The position numbers were made by a program, and so were the translations under genes. Positions 52,744-63,721 of a stretch of 64,000 bases of DNA are shown here, one piece after another. The DNA lies in NCBI RefSeq assembly GCF_004217545.1, contig NZ_SHKY01000001.1:6944001-7008000 (forward strand). The letters are read 5' to 3'. Positions within the stretch are counted from its first letter, which is position 1; each line of letters begins with the position of its first letter. The notes beneath the pieces are model-generated. The model worked only from the letters and a program-made list of their open reading frames with translations, was not told where the DNA came from and made no database searches. Origin of the DNA: Krasilnikovia cinnamomea (lineage in GTDB: Bacteria > Actinomycetota > Actinomycetes > Mycobacteriales > Micromonosporaceae).

Positions 52744-55314
52744 GTGCCGCAAGACCTGGCCGCCGTGGCCGCCGGCCACCTGCGCCGCCCGGGCCTGGTC
52801 GTGGTCGCCGGGCCACCCGGCGCCGGACGCAGCACCGTGCTGCGCCGCCTCGCCGAGGCCACCCCGGGTGCCGTGCACACCGGGGGAGGGCTGGCGATGC
52901 TCACCGCCGTGCCCGCGCTGGCCCTGTCACGGGCGGTGCGGGCCCGGCTGCCCGCCCACGACATCCCCCTGCTGGCCGAGGCGGTCCGCTCCCGCGTCCG
53001 CGGCGGCCTGCTGATCCTCGACGACCTGCAGTACGCCGACGCGGCCACCCTCGCCGCGCTGCCGTTGCTGGCCGCGCACTGCCGGGTCGCGGTGGGCCTG
53101 CGTACCCCGCACCGGCTGACCTCCGACGCCGACGCCGCCCTGCGCGCCGCCGCCGCGGCGTGGCTGACGGTGCCGCCGCTGGAGCCCGCCGCCGCCGCCG
53201 ACCTGGCCCGGCGCACCGCCACCCTGGACCCCGGCACCCTCGACGCGGTCGTGGCCCGCGCCGGCGGCAACCCGTTGGCCATCGTCGCGCTGGCCCGCCA
53301 GGCGGGCACCGGCCGCGGCGCCCCCGGCGCCGACATCGACCAGGTCGCGTACGCGATCGCGGCGGCCCTGGCCGACCTGCCCCGCCCCGCCCGTACCGCG
53401 CTGGCCGCGCTCGGCCTGCTCGGCCGGCCCGCCCCCGCCGCCCTGCTCGGCCCGGGCGCCGCGGACCTGCTGGCCGCCGGGCTGGCCGCCGACACCGCGG
53501 CCGGGCTGCAACCCACCTCCGGGTACGTCGCCGAGACCGCCGCCGGGCTGCTCGACGGCGCCGCCCGCACCGAACTGCACCGGCGGCTGGCCGAACTGAC
53601 CGCGCCCGCCGAAGCCGCCCAGCACCTCGCCGCCGCCGGTGACCTGCCCGCCGCGCACCGCCGCGCCCTGCAGGCCGCCGACCGCGCCACCGGCGCCGAA
53701 CGGGCCGCGCTGCTGCTGTTCGCCTGCGACCTGCCCGGCATCATCGTCGACCCCCGGGTCCGGCTGGCCGCCGCCGACGCCGCCCTGGCCGCCGGGCGCC
53801 CCCACGCCGCCGCCCGCGTCCTGGACACCGGCGCGCCGCTGGGCGTCGAAGCGGACGTGCTGCGCGCCGAAGCCCTGCTGCAGGCCGGTGACCCCGCCGC
53901 CGCGCGGCGCGCCGCGCGGCCCGTACCCGATGCCGCCGCCGCGTCCGTGGTCGCGGCCCGCGACCGGATCCTGCTGCTGGCCGACCTCGCCACCGACCCC
54001 GGCCTGGCCACCGACACCGCCGACAAGATCACCGCCCGGCATCCGCACCCGCCGCCCGGCCTCGCCGCCGCCCTTGCCGCGGTCCGCGCCGCGCACCGCA
54101 CCCCCGGCTGGGAGCACGACCTCGCGTCCAACGCCGCCGGCGGTGACCCGCTGACCGCCCGGTGGAGCGCCTGGCAACTGGTCGAACACCTCACCGCCGA
54201 CGCCCGCCTCGCCGACGCCGCGGCGGTGGCCCGCGACGCCGCGGCCGCCTGCGCCACCGAGCTCGCCTACAGCTGGCAGACCCGCTTCGCGGCGGCCGCC
54301 GACTTCGCCGACGCGCTCGCCGGCGCCGCCGCCTCGCCGGCCGTGCCCGGCGCCACCGCCTCAGCGGCCGTGCCCGGCGGCACCGCCCCGCCGACCGTGC
54401 CCGGCGGCACCCCGGCACCGGCCGGGCTCGGCGAGGAACCCGACCCGTTCGCGTTCCCGGCCGGCGCGGACCCGGGCACCGCCGAGGGCGCCGACCCGGC
54501 CGACGTCATCCACCGCCGCGCCGCCGACCTCACCGACCGGAGCCTGCCGCCCGACGCGCGCGGCTACGCCACCGCCGCCACCGCCCTCGTCGAAGCCGAC
54601 ACCGGCCTGCTCGCCGCCGCCCGCGCCCGCCTCGCCGAACACACCGAGCATCCCGCCGCCGCGTGGGTCGCCCGCGAAGCCGCCTGGCTCGACGGGCAAC
54701 CCGACCGCGCCGCGCAGCCACCCGCCGAGGGCAGGGGACTGCTCACCGGCCTGGACCACATCACCGCCCGGTGGGCCGCCCACGACCGGGGCGCCGCCCC
54801 ACCCACCGGCATCCCGCGCGGCCTGCCCGGCCCCGCCCGGCGCACCCTCACCGCGTGGGCCACCGGCACCGGCTTCACCGCCGCCGCCGACACCTGGGCC
54901 GGCACCGCCGTACGCGAACAGGTCCGCTGCCTGCTGGCCGCCGGCGCCCACGAACCCGACCCGGGCCGGGCCGTGGCTGCCCTGCTGGCCGCCGAACAAC
55001 TCGCCGACACCGCCGGGCTCACCGTGCTGGCCGGCCGGGCCCGCCGCGGCCTGCGCCGCCACCACGTCCACCGCGACACCCGCGGCCCCCGCTCCGGCAC
55101 CCAGCTCACCGGCCGCGAAACCGACGTGCTGCGGCTGGTCGCGGCCGGCGAACCCACCCGCCGCATCGCCGGGCAACTCGGCATCTCCGCCGAAACCGTC
55201 GACACCCACATCCGCGCCGCCATGCGCAAACTGGGCGCGCGCACCCGGACCGAAGCGGCGGCGCTCGCCTTCGCCCACCCCGACGCCCAACCCCCGCGGG
55301 AGGACCGCCGGTGA
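52744..55314 (+). CDS. Giant LuxR/MalT-like regulator with altered Walker A
   Basis: The GTG at 52744, after GGGGAGGAC, gives 856 residues. An N-terminal ATPase domain has LVVVAGPPGAGRSTVLRRLA, where the Walker A lysine is replaced by arginine, and a normal Walker B GGLLILDDLQYADAATLAAL. VVARAGGNPLAIVALARQAG is the downstream conserved part of STAND ATPases. The middle is an Ala-rich helical array with a short insert of three nine-residue repeats. The C-terminal LuxR domain is QLTGRETDVLRLVAAGEPTR, IAGQLGISAETVDTHIRAAM. It overlaps a small HTH gene (GTGA). Divergent from the dynamin operon, it is a likely regulator of it. Confidence 0.88.
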   Translation: MPQDLAAVAAGHLRRPGLVVVAGPPGAGRSTVLRRLAEATPGAVHTGGGLAMLTAVPALALSRAVRARLPAHDIPLLAEAVRSRVRGGLLILDDLQYADAATLAALPLLAAHCRVAVGLRTPHRLTSDADAALRAAAAAWLTVPPLEPAAAADLARRTATLDPGTLDAVVARAGGNPLAIVALARQAGTGRGAPGADIDQVAYAIAAALADLPRPARTALAALGLLGRPAPAALLGPGAADLLAAGLAADTAAGLQPTSGYVAETAAGLLDGAARTELHRRLAELTAPAEAAQHLAAAGDLPAAHRRALQAADRATGAERAALLLFACDLPGIIVDPRVRLAAADAALAAGRPHAAARVLDTGAPLGVEADVLRAEALLQAGDPAAARRAARPVPDAAAASVVAARDRILLLADLATDPGLATDTADKITARHPHPPPGLAAALAAVRAAHRTPGWEHDLASNAAGGDPLTARWSAWQLVEHLTADARLADAAAVARDAAAACATELAYSWQTRFAAAADFADALAGAAASPAVPGATASAAVPGGTAPPTVPGGTPAPAGLGEEPDPFAFPAGADPGTAEGADPADVIHRRAADLTDRSLPPDARGYATAATALVEADTGLLAAARARLAEHTEHPAAAWVAREAAWLDGQPDRAAQPPAEGRGLLTGLDHITARWAAHDRGAAPPTGIPRGLPGPARRTLTAWATGTGFTAAADTWAGTAVREQVRCLLAAGAHEPDPGRAVAALLAAEQLADTAGLTVLAGRARRGLRRHHVHRDTRGPRSGTQLTGRETDVLRLVAAGEPTRRIAGQLGISAETVDTHIRAAMRKLGARTRTEAAALAFAHPDAQPPREDRR
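54331..54411. repeat. Three 27-bp tandem repeats inside the LuxR-type gene
   Basis: Three imperfect copies share GTGCCCGGCG(C/G)CACC and encode the nonapeptides ASPAVPGAT, ASAAVPGGT and APPTVPGGT. They form a flexible linker in the helical region of the regulator. Confidence 0.8.
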
Positions 55315-55838
55315 CCCGACAACCAGACGCCCCCCGGCACATCGTCGCCACCGCCGCCGACGCCGACGCCGTCCTGCGCCGCCTCACCCGCGCCGGCTGG
55401 ACCGCCCGGCCGGGTTTCGCGCTGCCCGACCCCGCCTGGGACGTCACCGCCGCCCGGCTGGTGCTGCACGGCCGCATCACCGACAACGACACCCTGCAAC
55501 TGGCCGTGCTGGCCGCCGCGCGCGGCGCCGGCATCGTCGCGGTCAGCGACACCGACAGCCCGGTCGGCCGGGCCCTGGTCGACGACCTCGCCCGCCTCGG
55601 CCCCCTGCAGCACGGCACCGGCGCCGACAGCACCGTCGCCGAACTCGTCCCCGAACAGCGCGCCCTGCTCGACCGGCTCGCCGCGGGGGAGACCATCGCC
55701 GCCGCGGCCGCCGCCGAATACCTGTCCCTGCGCACCGCGAACCGGCGCATCGCCGAGGCGCGGGCGATGTTCGGGGTACGCACCACCCGCGAAGCCGTCC
55801 TCGCCTACCTGCGCCAGCGCCGCGACGACACCGGCTAA
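55311..55838 (+). CDS. Small LuxR-like HTH partner protein
   Basis: The GTG at 55311 overlaps the large regulator stop (GTGA), with GGGAGGA upstream. The product has 175 residues. The N-terminal 115 residues (RHIVATAADADAVLRRLTRA, WDVTAARLVLHGRITDNDTL, LAVLAAARGAGIVAVSDTDS) resemble a small alpha/beta sensing domain I cannot name. The C-terminus, LVPEQRALLDRLAAGETIAA followed by YLSLRTANRRIAEARAMFGV, looks like a LuxR-type helix-turn-helix. It probably acts together with the large regulator. In the M. tuberculosis ini locus a small gene (Rv0340, by memory) also lies near IniR and should be compared. Confidence 0.72.
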   Translation: MTRQPDAPRHIVATAADADAVLRRLTRAGWTARPGFALPDPAWDVTAARLVLHGRITDNDTLQLAVLAAARGAGIVAVSDTDSPVGRALVDDLARLGPLQHGTGADSTVAELVPEQRALLDRLAAGETIAAAAAAEYLSLRTANRRIAEARAMFGVRTTREAVLAYLRQRRDDTG

Positions 55839-57073
55839 CCCGCGGCCAGCGCCTCGTCGGCGTGCGCGATGCGGGTCAGCTCCCGCCACAACACCACGAC
55901 GAACACCGCCGAACCCACGAACGCGAACCAGAACGGCGCCGCCACCCCGAACCGGTCCGCCAGCACACCACCCAGCACCGAACCCGCCACCAGACCACCG
56001 AACGTGCAGACCGTGTTCACGCTGCCCACCCGGCCCTGCAGATGCTCCGGCACCGCCCGCTGCCGCACCGTGACCGACGTCGTACCCCAGATGAACGCGT
56101 GCGCGCCGAACACGAAGAACACCGCCGAGGCCACCCACGCCGACCGGGTCACCGCCAACACCAGATGGGTCAACGTCTCGATCACCAGACCGGCCCGCAT
56201 CACATTGCCCAGACTGACCCGCCGGGTCAGCCACCCGTACATGCCCGTGCCCACCAGACCGCCCAGCGCCGACACCGTCGTGAGCAGACCGAAACCCACG
56301 GCGCCCAACCCCAGCTGCCGCGCCGCGTACAACACCAGCACCGACCACGCCGCCCCGAACGTCACGTTGAACACCAGGATCGTCAACGCCAGCGTCCGCA
56401 CCGCCGCATGCCGCACCGTCCAGCGGAAACCCTCCACGATGTCGCGGCCCACCCCACCGGAACGCGCCACCCGGCCCGGCGCCGGCAGCACGATCCGCCA
56501 CACCAGCAGCACACCCGCCACCACCAGCACGGTCTCCGCCACGAACGGCCACACCCGGCCCGCCGCGAACAACGCCGCCCCGACCGGCGGACCCACCAAC
56601 TGGTTCAGCGTGATGAAACCCGTCTGCAGCCGGGCGTTGGCCACCACCAGGTCGTCGCGGCCGACCAGCGTCGGCGTCAGCGTCGCCACCGTGTTGTCCG
56701 CGAACACCTCCGCGGTGGCCAGCAGACCCAACCCCACCAGCGCACCCGCCACCGACAGCACCCCGGCCGCCAACGCCGCGACCAGCACGGCCAGCACCAC
56801 CGCGCGCACCCCGTCGGCCACCATCACGATCCGCCGGCGGTCCAGCCGATCCGACAGCACCCCCGCCCACAGGCCGAACAGCAGCGGCGGCGCCCACCGC
56901 AGCAACGCCGCCAACGACACCAGGAACGCGTCCTGGGTCAACGACGCCACCAGCAACGGTCCCGCCGCGGCCGCCACACCGTCACCCAGGTTCGTCACCC
57001 ACGCCGACGCCAGCAGCCACCGGAAGCCGGCACCCAACCGGGCCGGCACGAACGACTCCACAATTCCGGTCAC
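55835..57073 (-). CDS. MFS transporter, EntS-like
   Basis: A GTG at 57073 gives a 412-residue protein with about 12 hydrophobic segments. The opening GFRWLLASAWVTNLGDGVAA and the loop GLWAGVLSDRLDRRRIVMVA are typical of EntS/DHA-type exporters, as is GGLVGTGMYGWLTRRVSLGN in the second half. Such proteins export drugs or siderophores such as enterobactin. It is not adjacent to the siderophore operon of this window, so its substrate cannot be inferred. It converges with the small HTH gene: the two stop codons share CTAA. Confidence 0.9.
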   Translation of the reverse strand: MTGIVESFVPARLGAGFRWLLASAWVTNLGDGVAAAAGPLLVASLTQDAFLVSLAALLRWAPPLLFGLWAGVLSDRLDRRRIVMVADGVRAVVLAVLVAALAAGVLSVAGALVGLGLLATAEVFADNTVATLTPTLVGRDDLVVANARLQTGFITLNQLVGPPVGAALFAAGRVWPFVAETVLVVAGVLLVWRIVLPAPGRVARSGGVGRDIVEGFRWTVRHAAVRTLALTILVFNVTFGAAWSVLVLYAARQLGLGAVGFGLLTTVSALGGLVGTGMYGWLTRRVSLGNVMRAGLVIETLTHLVLAVTRSAWVASAVFFVFGAHAFIWGTTSVTVRQRAVPEHLQGRVGSVNTVCTFGGLVAGSVLGGVLADRFGVAAPFWFAFVGSAVFVVVLWRELTRIAHADEALAAG

Positions 57074-57134
57074 GAATCCACGACCCTACGGCCGGCAACC
57101 CCACCGGTACACCGAATTGCGCCGCCGCCCCCAC

Positions 57135-57905
57135 TCACCCCGGCCGGTCGGCGCGCCGGCGCACCCGCGACACATCCACCGGCCGCGTCGGATCCACGAA
57201 CCGCGGCGCCCGCGGCTCATCGGCCCGCAACGGCGCCAACGTCACCGTGATCCCCTCCATGATCCGATCCGTGGCCCGCATCGCCCGCGCACCCGCCGAC
57301 CCCGTCAACCCCGACAGGTCCACCGGCTCCCCGAACCGGACCCACACCACCGGCCGGCGCCACATCGCCCGCAGCACCGAACCCACGATCCCCGTCGGCG
57401 ACGTGTACGGCAGCACCGCATGCGCCCCCCACTGCGCCACCGGCACCACCGGCGCCCCCGACATCGCCGCCATCCGCGCCACCCCCGTCTTACCGCGCTC
57501 CGGCCACATCCACGGATCCAGCCCGATGCGACCCTCCGGATACACCAGCACCGTCGAATTCGCCGCCAGCGCCGCCGCCGCGTCCGGCAGCGCCTGCGCC
57601 ACCCGCGCCGTACGCCGATCCACCCGAATGTGCCCGCAGCGGCGCATCACCGCACCCACCACCGGCGCCTGGAAGATCCCACCCGTCGCCATGATCCGCG
57701 GCGCCAGCCCCACCACCTGACACGCCGCCGCCAACACGACCGGATCCACCGGACTCACATGATTGGCCGCCAGGATCAGCGGGCCACCCCGCAACCCGGG
57801 CGGCACCTCACCGGACACCCGCAGCCGGCACACCAGCGCCGCCAGCGGACGCGACACCCACAACAGCACCCGCCACAACCACGGCGCCCGCCACGACGTC
57901 TCCAT
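57135..57905 (-). CDS. PlsC-like acyltransferase
   Basis: The ATG at 57905 gives 256 residues. The family motifs are ILAANHVSPVDPVVLA (NHxxxxD, catalytic His and Asp) and VLVYPEGRIGLDPWMWPERG, where EGRI stands at the position of the usual EGTR. An N-terminal hydrophobic helix (LWRVLLWVSRPLAALVCRLR) suggests membrane association. It probably transfers an acyl group to a lysophospholipid or glycerol-phosphate-like acceptor. It lies 37 bases from the DUF6319-like gene upstream in the same direction, so they may be co-transcribed. Confidence 0.9.
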   Translation of the reverse strand: METSWRAPWLWRVLLWVSRPLAALVCRLRVSGEVPPGLRGGPLILAANHVSPVDPVVLAAACQVVGLAPRIMATGGIFQAPVVGAVMRRCGHIRVDRRTARVAQALPDAAAALAANSTVLVYPEGRIGLDPWMWPERGKTGVARMAAMSGAPVVPVAQWGAHAVLPYTSPTGIVGSVLRAMWRRPVVWVRFGEPVDLSGLTGSAGARAMRATDRIMEGITVTLAPLRADEPRAPRFVDPTRPVDVSRVRRRADRPG

Positions 57906-57942
57906 CAGAGCGCCATGATCGCATGACGCCGCCGGGCGCACC

Positions 57943-58620
57943 TCACCCCGCGTCCCGCAACTCCGCCAGCCGCGCCTCCACCTCGGCCAACTGCTCCCGC
58001 AACCGCAGCGCCTGCCGCTCCGCCTCGGCCCGCTCCGCCGCCAGGATCTGCTCCACCGCCTCCCGCACCCCCGGCACATCCACCAGCGCCACCATCCGCA
58101 ACGCCTCCGCCGGACGCACCACATACGGCCTGGCCAGCGCCTTCGCGCCCTGCTGCGCCGCCACCGTCCACTCGCCCTCGGCGTACGCCAACGTCACCGT
58201 CAACCCCGCCGGGGCCTTGGGCCGGGCCGCCTTGCCCGCCCCCTTACGCGCGGCCGGCACCACCGGCGCGGGGACAGGCGCCTGCGGGGCAGGGGAGGAG
58301 CGCACCGGCTTGTCGATCACAAACTCCGGCTCCGCCGGCGTCGGCGGCTCCGGCGGCGCGACGGGCACCCGACGACCCGCGCCCCGAGGCGCCACCCGCA
58401 GATCACCGGGGGAGAACGGCAACTCGTCGCGGCCGAACCGCACCACCAGCCAATCCTCCGACTCCGCCGGATCGGTCAGCCGCACCACCTGCCCCAGCTG
58501 ACCCGCCATCTGACCCGCCGCCTCGGTGAACACCACCCGCGGCCGCCGGCCCGCCGCCACCGCCTCCCGGATCACCCGCAGATCCTGCTCACTCAACCCG
58601 CTCACCGCAGCCGCCACCAT
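57943..58620 (-). CDS. DUF6319-like protein
   Basis: The ATG at 58620 gives 225 residues. The N-terminal domain MVAAAVSGLSEQDLRVIREA, AAGRRPRVVFTEAAGQMAGQ, LGQVVRLTDPAESEDWLVVR and FGRDELPFSPGDLRV matches the DUF6319 family as I recall it. A Pro-rich linker follows (AGRRVPVAPPEPPTPAEPEF), then a second domain with LTVTLAYAEGEWTVAAQQGA and a C-terminal coiled coil (AAERAEAERQALRLREQLAE). The function is unknown. It is upstream of the acyltransferase gene and divergent from the AraC-type regulator gene. Confidence 0.82.
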   Translation of the reverse strand: MVAAAVSGLSEQDLRVIREAVAAGRRPRVVFTEAAGQMAGQLGQVVRLTDPAESEDWLVVRFGRDELPFSPGDLRVAPRGAGRRVPVAPPEPPTPAEPEFVIDKPVRSSPAPQAPVPAPVVPAARKGAGKAARPKAPAGLTVTLAYAEGEWTVAAQQGAKALARPYVVRPAEALRMVALVDVPGVREAVEQILAAERAEAERQALRLREQLAEVEARLAELRDAG

Positions 58621-58769
58621 CGCCAACCCCCACCATTCGTACGCATGTTTGAATGCCGTCGTTTCTACCAGCCCACCCCGACAGAACCACGCACCCCACC
58701 CGCGCGCCACGCACCCGACCCGGGGCCGGTACTGGGCAACCACCGCCCCGACATGGCACGCTCGGCCAC

Positions 58770-59216
<447 letters not shown>

Positions 59217-59221
59217 CCGGC

Positions 59222-59632
59222 ATGGACATCACCATTCACGCCAGCTTCCTGCCCCACGACGACCCCGACGCCGCCCTCGCCTTCTACCGCGACACCCTCG
59301 GCTTCGAGGTCCGCAACGACGTCGGCCGCGGCGACCTGCGCTGGATCACCGTCGGCCCCGCCGACCAACCCGGCATCTCCATCGTCCTGCACCCACCCGC
59401 CGTCGACCCCGGCATCACCGACGACGAACGCCGCACCATCACCGAGATGATGGCCAAGGGCACCTACGCCGGCATCCTGCTGGCCACCAAGGACCTCGAC
59501 ACCACCTTCGAACGGCTCCAGGCCAGCGACGCCGACATCGTCCAGGAACCCACCGACCAGCCCTACGGGGTACGCGACTGCGCCGTGCGCGACGCCGCCG
59601 GCAACCTGATCCGCATCCAGCAACTGGGCTGA
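59222..59632 (+). CDS. VOC-family (glyoxalase/bleomycin-resistance) protein
   Basis: The ATG at 59222 gives 136 residues; a GTG at 59213 overlapping the AraC stop is an alternative. Two beta-alpha-beta-beta-beta units of the VOC fold are visible: ASFLPHDDPDAALAFYRDTL to ISIVLHPPAVDPG, and GTYAGILLATKDLDTTFERL to CAVRDAAGNLIRIQQLG. Members are dioxygenases, isomerases or antibiotic-binding proteins; no catalytic set is decisive here. It is five bases after the AraC gene. Association with the UvrA-like ABC protein suggests defence against a toxic compound. Confidence 0.9.
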   Translation: MDITIHASFLPHDDPDAALAFYRDTLGFEVRNDVGRGDLRWITVGPADQPGISIVLHPPAVDPGITDDERRTITEMMAKGTYAGILLATKDLDTTFERLQASDADIVQEPTDQPYGVRDCAVRDAAGNLIRIQQLG

Positions 59633-59766
59633 CCCCACCGCGCGCGGCAGCAGGAACGCGGCAGCGACGATTTCCGCGCCGAGCGCGGCGCGAAGCTGAT
59701 CAGATCAAGCCAGGCGACACCGACGGAGACCGCCCACAGGCGGCCCGCCTGACAGATGGAGACACG

Positions 59767-62160
<2,394 letters not shown>

Positions 62161-62193
62161 GCGGTGCGGCGGGTCGGCGTCCCGCCGCACCGC
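62161..62193 (+). terminator. 13-bp hairpin directly after the UvrA-like gene
   Basis: Arms GCGGTGCGGCGGG and CCCGCCGCACCGC with a seven-base loop (TCGGCGT) start immediately after the stop codon. Confidence 0.8.
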
Positions 62194-62367
62194 CGGTGCG
62201 TCCAGGCCGCCGCACGCGCCCGGTGAGTAGCCGTCGGGCCCCAGCCGGCAGAGCGCGCCCCGGACACCGCCGGCCCGGCCGCACCGGCGGTGTCCGGGCG
62301 GTCGACGAACTGCATGGGGGCGACCGGAATACGGCGGAGACCGGCAATAGGACGGTGGATCCGCTGG

Positions 62368-62628
62368 TCAGCGGTCGGTGATGAGGCTGTTGATGGCGCC
62401 TTCGCGGTCGGCGTCGGTGGGTAGGCTGTACGCCCGGGTGGTTTCGACGGCGTCGCGGTCGTCGGGCGTGATCCCGGTGCGGGTCATGACGGCCCGAGTG
62501 AGGTGCCGGGCGTATGCGATGGTCCACGCCAGGCGCGGGAGCACCGCGTCGACGTGCACCGCCGGCGACGCGACCGGGCCGGCCGCGAAGGCCGTTGGTG
62601 TGCCGGGCGTGGTCGGGGTGGTGGTCAT
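62368..62628 (-). CDS. Small hypothetical protein
   Basis: The ATG at 62628 overlaps the stop of the preceding frameshifted gene by ATGA, giving 86 residues: TAFAAGPVASPAVHVDAVLP, RLAWTIAYARHLTRAVMTRT, GITPDDRDAVETTRAYSLPT. No known domain, signal peptide or membrane segment is seen. Two helices with charged residues are likely. It belongs to the same two-gene unit as the preceding gene, and the function is unknown. Confidence 0.55.
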   Translation of the reverse strand: MTTTPTTPGTPTAFAAGPVASPAVHVDAVLPRLAWTIAYARHLTRAVMTRTGITPDDRDAVETTRAYSLPTDADREGAINSLITDR

Positions 62629-62901
62629 CGCCGGCTCGCCAGGGCCGCACCGTCGTGGTCGTCGACGACGCTGGCGGTGCCGGAGGTGAGCCAGCCGGGG
62701 ATCGGCCGGGTCGCCGGGGCGGCGGTCACCACGGTGGCCGCGCGGGTGCGCCGGGCCAGCCGGCGCGCGGGAAGCGGACCGTCCGGCCAGCCGGGCCGCG
62801 GTCGCGGCCACGGCCAGGTCGGTGAGCACCGCGAGGATCGCTGCGCTGCCCGGGCGCCGGTCGGCGGCCTGGTAAAGGGTCACGCGTTCGGTGGTCGGCA
62901 T
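62625..62901 (-). pseudogene. Frameshifted small gene (or sequencing error)
   Basis: The ATG at 62901 follows GAGGAG and starts PTTERVTLYQAADRRPGSAA, ILAVLTDLAVAATAARLA with clear coding character. After about 40 codons the coding bias moves to the +1 frame, which ends LARRTRAATVVTAAPATRPI, PGWLTSGTASVVDDHDGAAL and a TGA that overlaps the next ATG. The span of 277 bases is one more than a multiple of three. It is thus a recent frameshift near 62780-62790, a programmed slip, or an assembly error. Family not recognised. Restored, it would be about 92 residues. Confidence 0.6.
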
Positions 62902-63023
62902 CGGGTGGCTCCTCGCAGTGGCATGTCGGGCACGGCGGTCACCTGCGGCGTGTGGGCACTGGGTGAACCGCCAGGCGACTCCCTCCACGGTCACGCGAAG
63001 CCAAATGCGCGTCAACAAATACC

Positions 63024-63054
63024 GGAAAACCTTTTCCTGTACGTTTCTCAGGAA
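63024..63054. repeat. AT-rich inverted repeats upstream of the small two-gene unit
   Basis: GGAAAA-CC-TTTTCC (63024-63037) and TTCCTG-N9-CAGGAA (63034-63054) overlap in a locally AT-rich patch between the winged-helix gene and the frameshifted gene. They look like operator sites rather than a terminator. Confidence 0.45.
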
Positions 63055-63104
63055 GCTGGCCTCACCTATCCGTGCGCTCGGGTGCGCGTTCGTTGCCGCG
63101 GTGC

Positions 63105-63425
63105 TCAGGTGGGTGGTGTGCCGGTGAACAGGTTGAGCAGGTCGCCGATGCTGCGGTCGGCTTCGGCGGGGTGCCGGAAGCGGCCGGCGGGGTTGACGGT
63201 GTACTGGTTGCGGCGTCCGACGCGTTCGCGGTGCAGGTAGCCGGCGGTTTCGAGGTCGGCGACGATGGCTTGCGCGGCGCGTTCGGTGATGCCGATGAGG
63301 TCGGCGATGTCGCGTAGCCGGGCGGTGGGGTCGCGGGCGATGGCCAGCAGCACGTGGGCGTGGTTGGTCAGAAACGTCCACTGCTTCACCGCGTGGGCGG
63401 CGCGGGGCTGAGCAGTCAGGGACAT
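63105..63425 (-). CDS. Winged-helix (MarR/ArsR-like) regulator
   Basis: The ATG at 63425 gives 106 residues. The DNA-binding domain reads VKQWTFLTNHAHVLLAIARD, PTARLRDIADLIGITERAAQ, AIVADLETAGYLHRERVGRR and NQYTVNP, a MarR/ArsR-type winged helix with the wing in RVGRRNQY. A short C-terminal tail (RFRHPAEADRSIGDLLNLFT) could dimerise. It lacks cysteines for metal sensing. It is divergent from the TerC gene, with a 296-base region holding a TATATT -10-like box for this gene. It may regulate the neighbouring small genes on its own strand. Confidence 0.88.
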   Translation of the reverse strand: MSLTAQPRAAHAVKQWTFLTNHAHVLLAIARDPTARLRDIADLIGITERAAQAIVADLETAGYLHRERVGRRNQYTVNPAGRFRHPAEADRSIGDLLNLFTGTPPT

Positions 63426-63523
63426 GGGATCACCGTCCGGAGGGTCAGGGCGGCCGGGCGCCGCCACCCTAATATACGCACATCAAGACACGAAAACAGC
63501 ATCGCACATTCTGCCTGAACTCC

Positions 63524-63553
63524 TTGACAGGCGAAGTGTGCTTCGTGAATAGT
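63524..63553 (+). promoter_or_regulatory. Promoter of the TerC gene leader
   Basis: A perfect TTGACA at 63524-63529 is followed after 18 bases by AATAGT at 63548-63553. Transcription should begin near 63560, just before the structured leader. Confidence 0.65.
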
Positions 63554-63564
63554 GGTACGTAGTT

Positions 63565-63720
63565 CGAGGGGGAGTACCCGACACGCTGGACGCGCCGCCG
63601 TCAGTACGGACCCGGCCATCCGAGTCCCGGCGACGCAGCCACCGATGCGGTGGCCCGGGGAGACCGTCGTCCAGCATGCCGGCCCGTTGCCGCGGGTTTG
63701 GCTGGACGGAAGGTCTCCCC
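63565..63720 (+). ncRNA. Probable yybP-ykoY (manganese) riboswitch
   Basis: The leader contains GGGGAGTA at 63569-63576 and GGGGAGACC at 63657-63665, the two conserved loop blocks of yybP-ykoY RNAs, which control TerC and other metal transporters. GGGGAGACC can also pair with GGTCTCCCC at 63712-63720 next to the start codon, and GTCCAGC (63669) with GCTGGAC (63701), which would hide the translation start. A covariance-model search should confirm it. Confidence 0.6.
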
Positions 63721-63721
63721 T

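Noticed and set aside
54162..55310. Second frame overlapping the MalT-like regulator gene and joined to the small HTH gene
   Set aside because: Extremely Arg-rich shadow; the HTH protein starts properly at GTG 55311 with a ribosome site.
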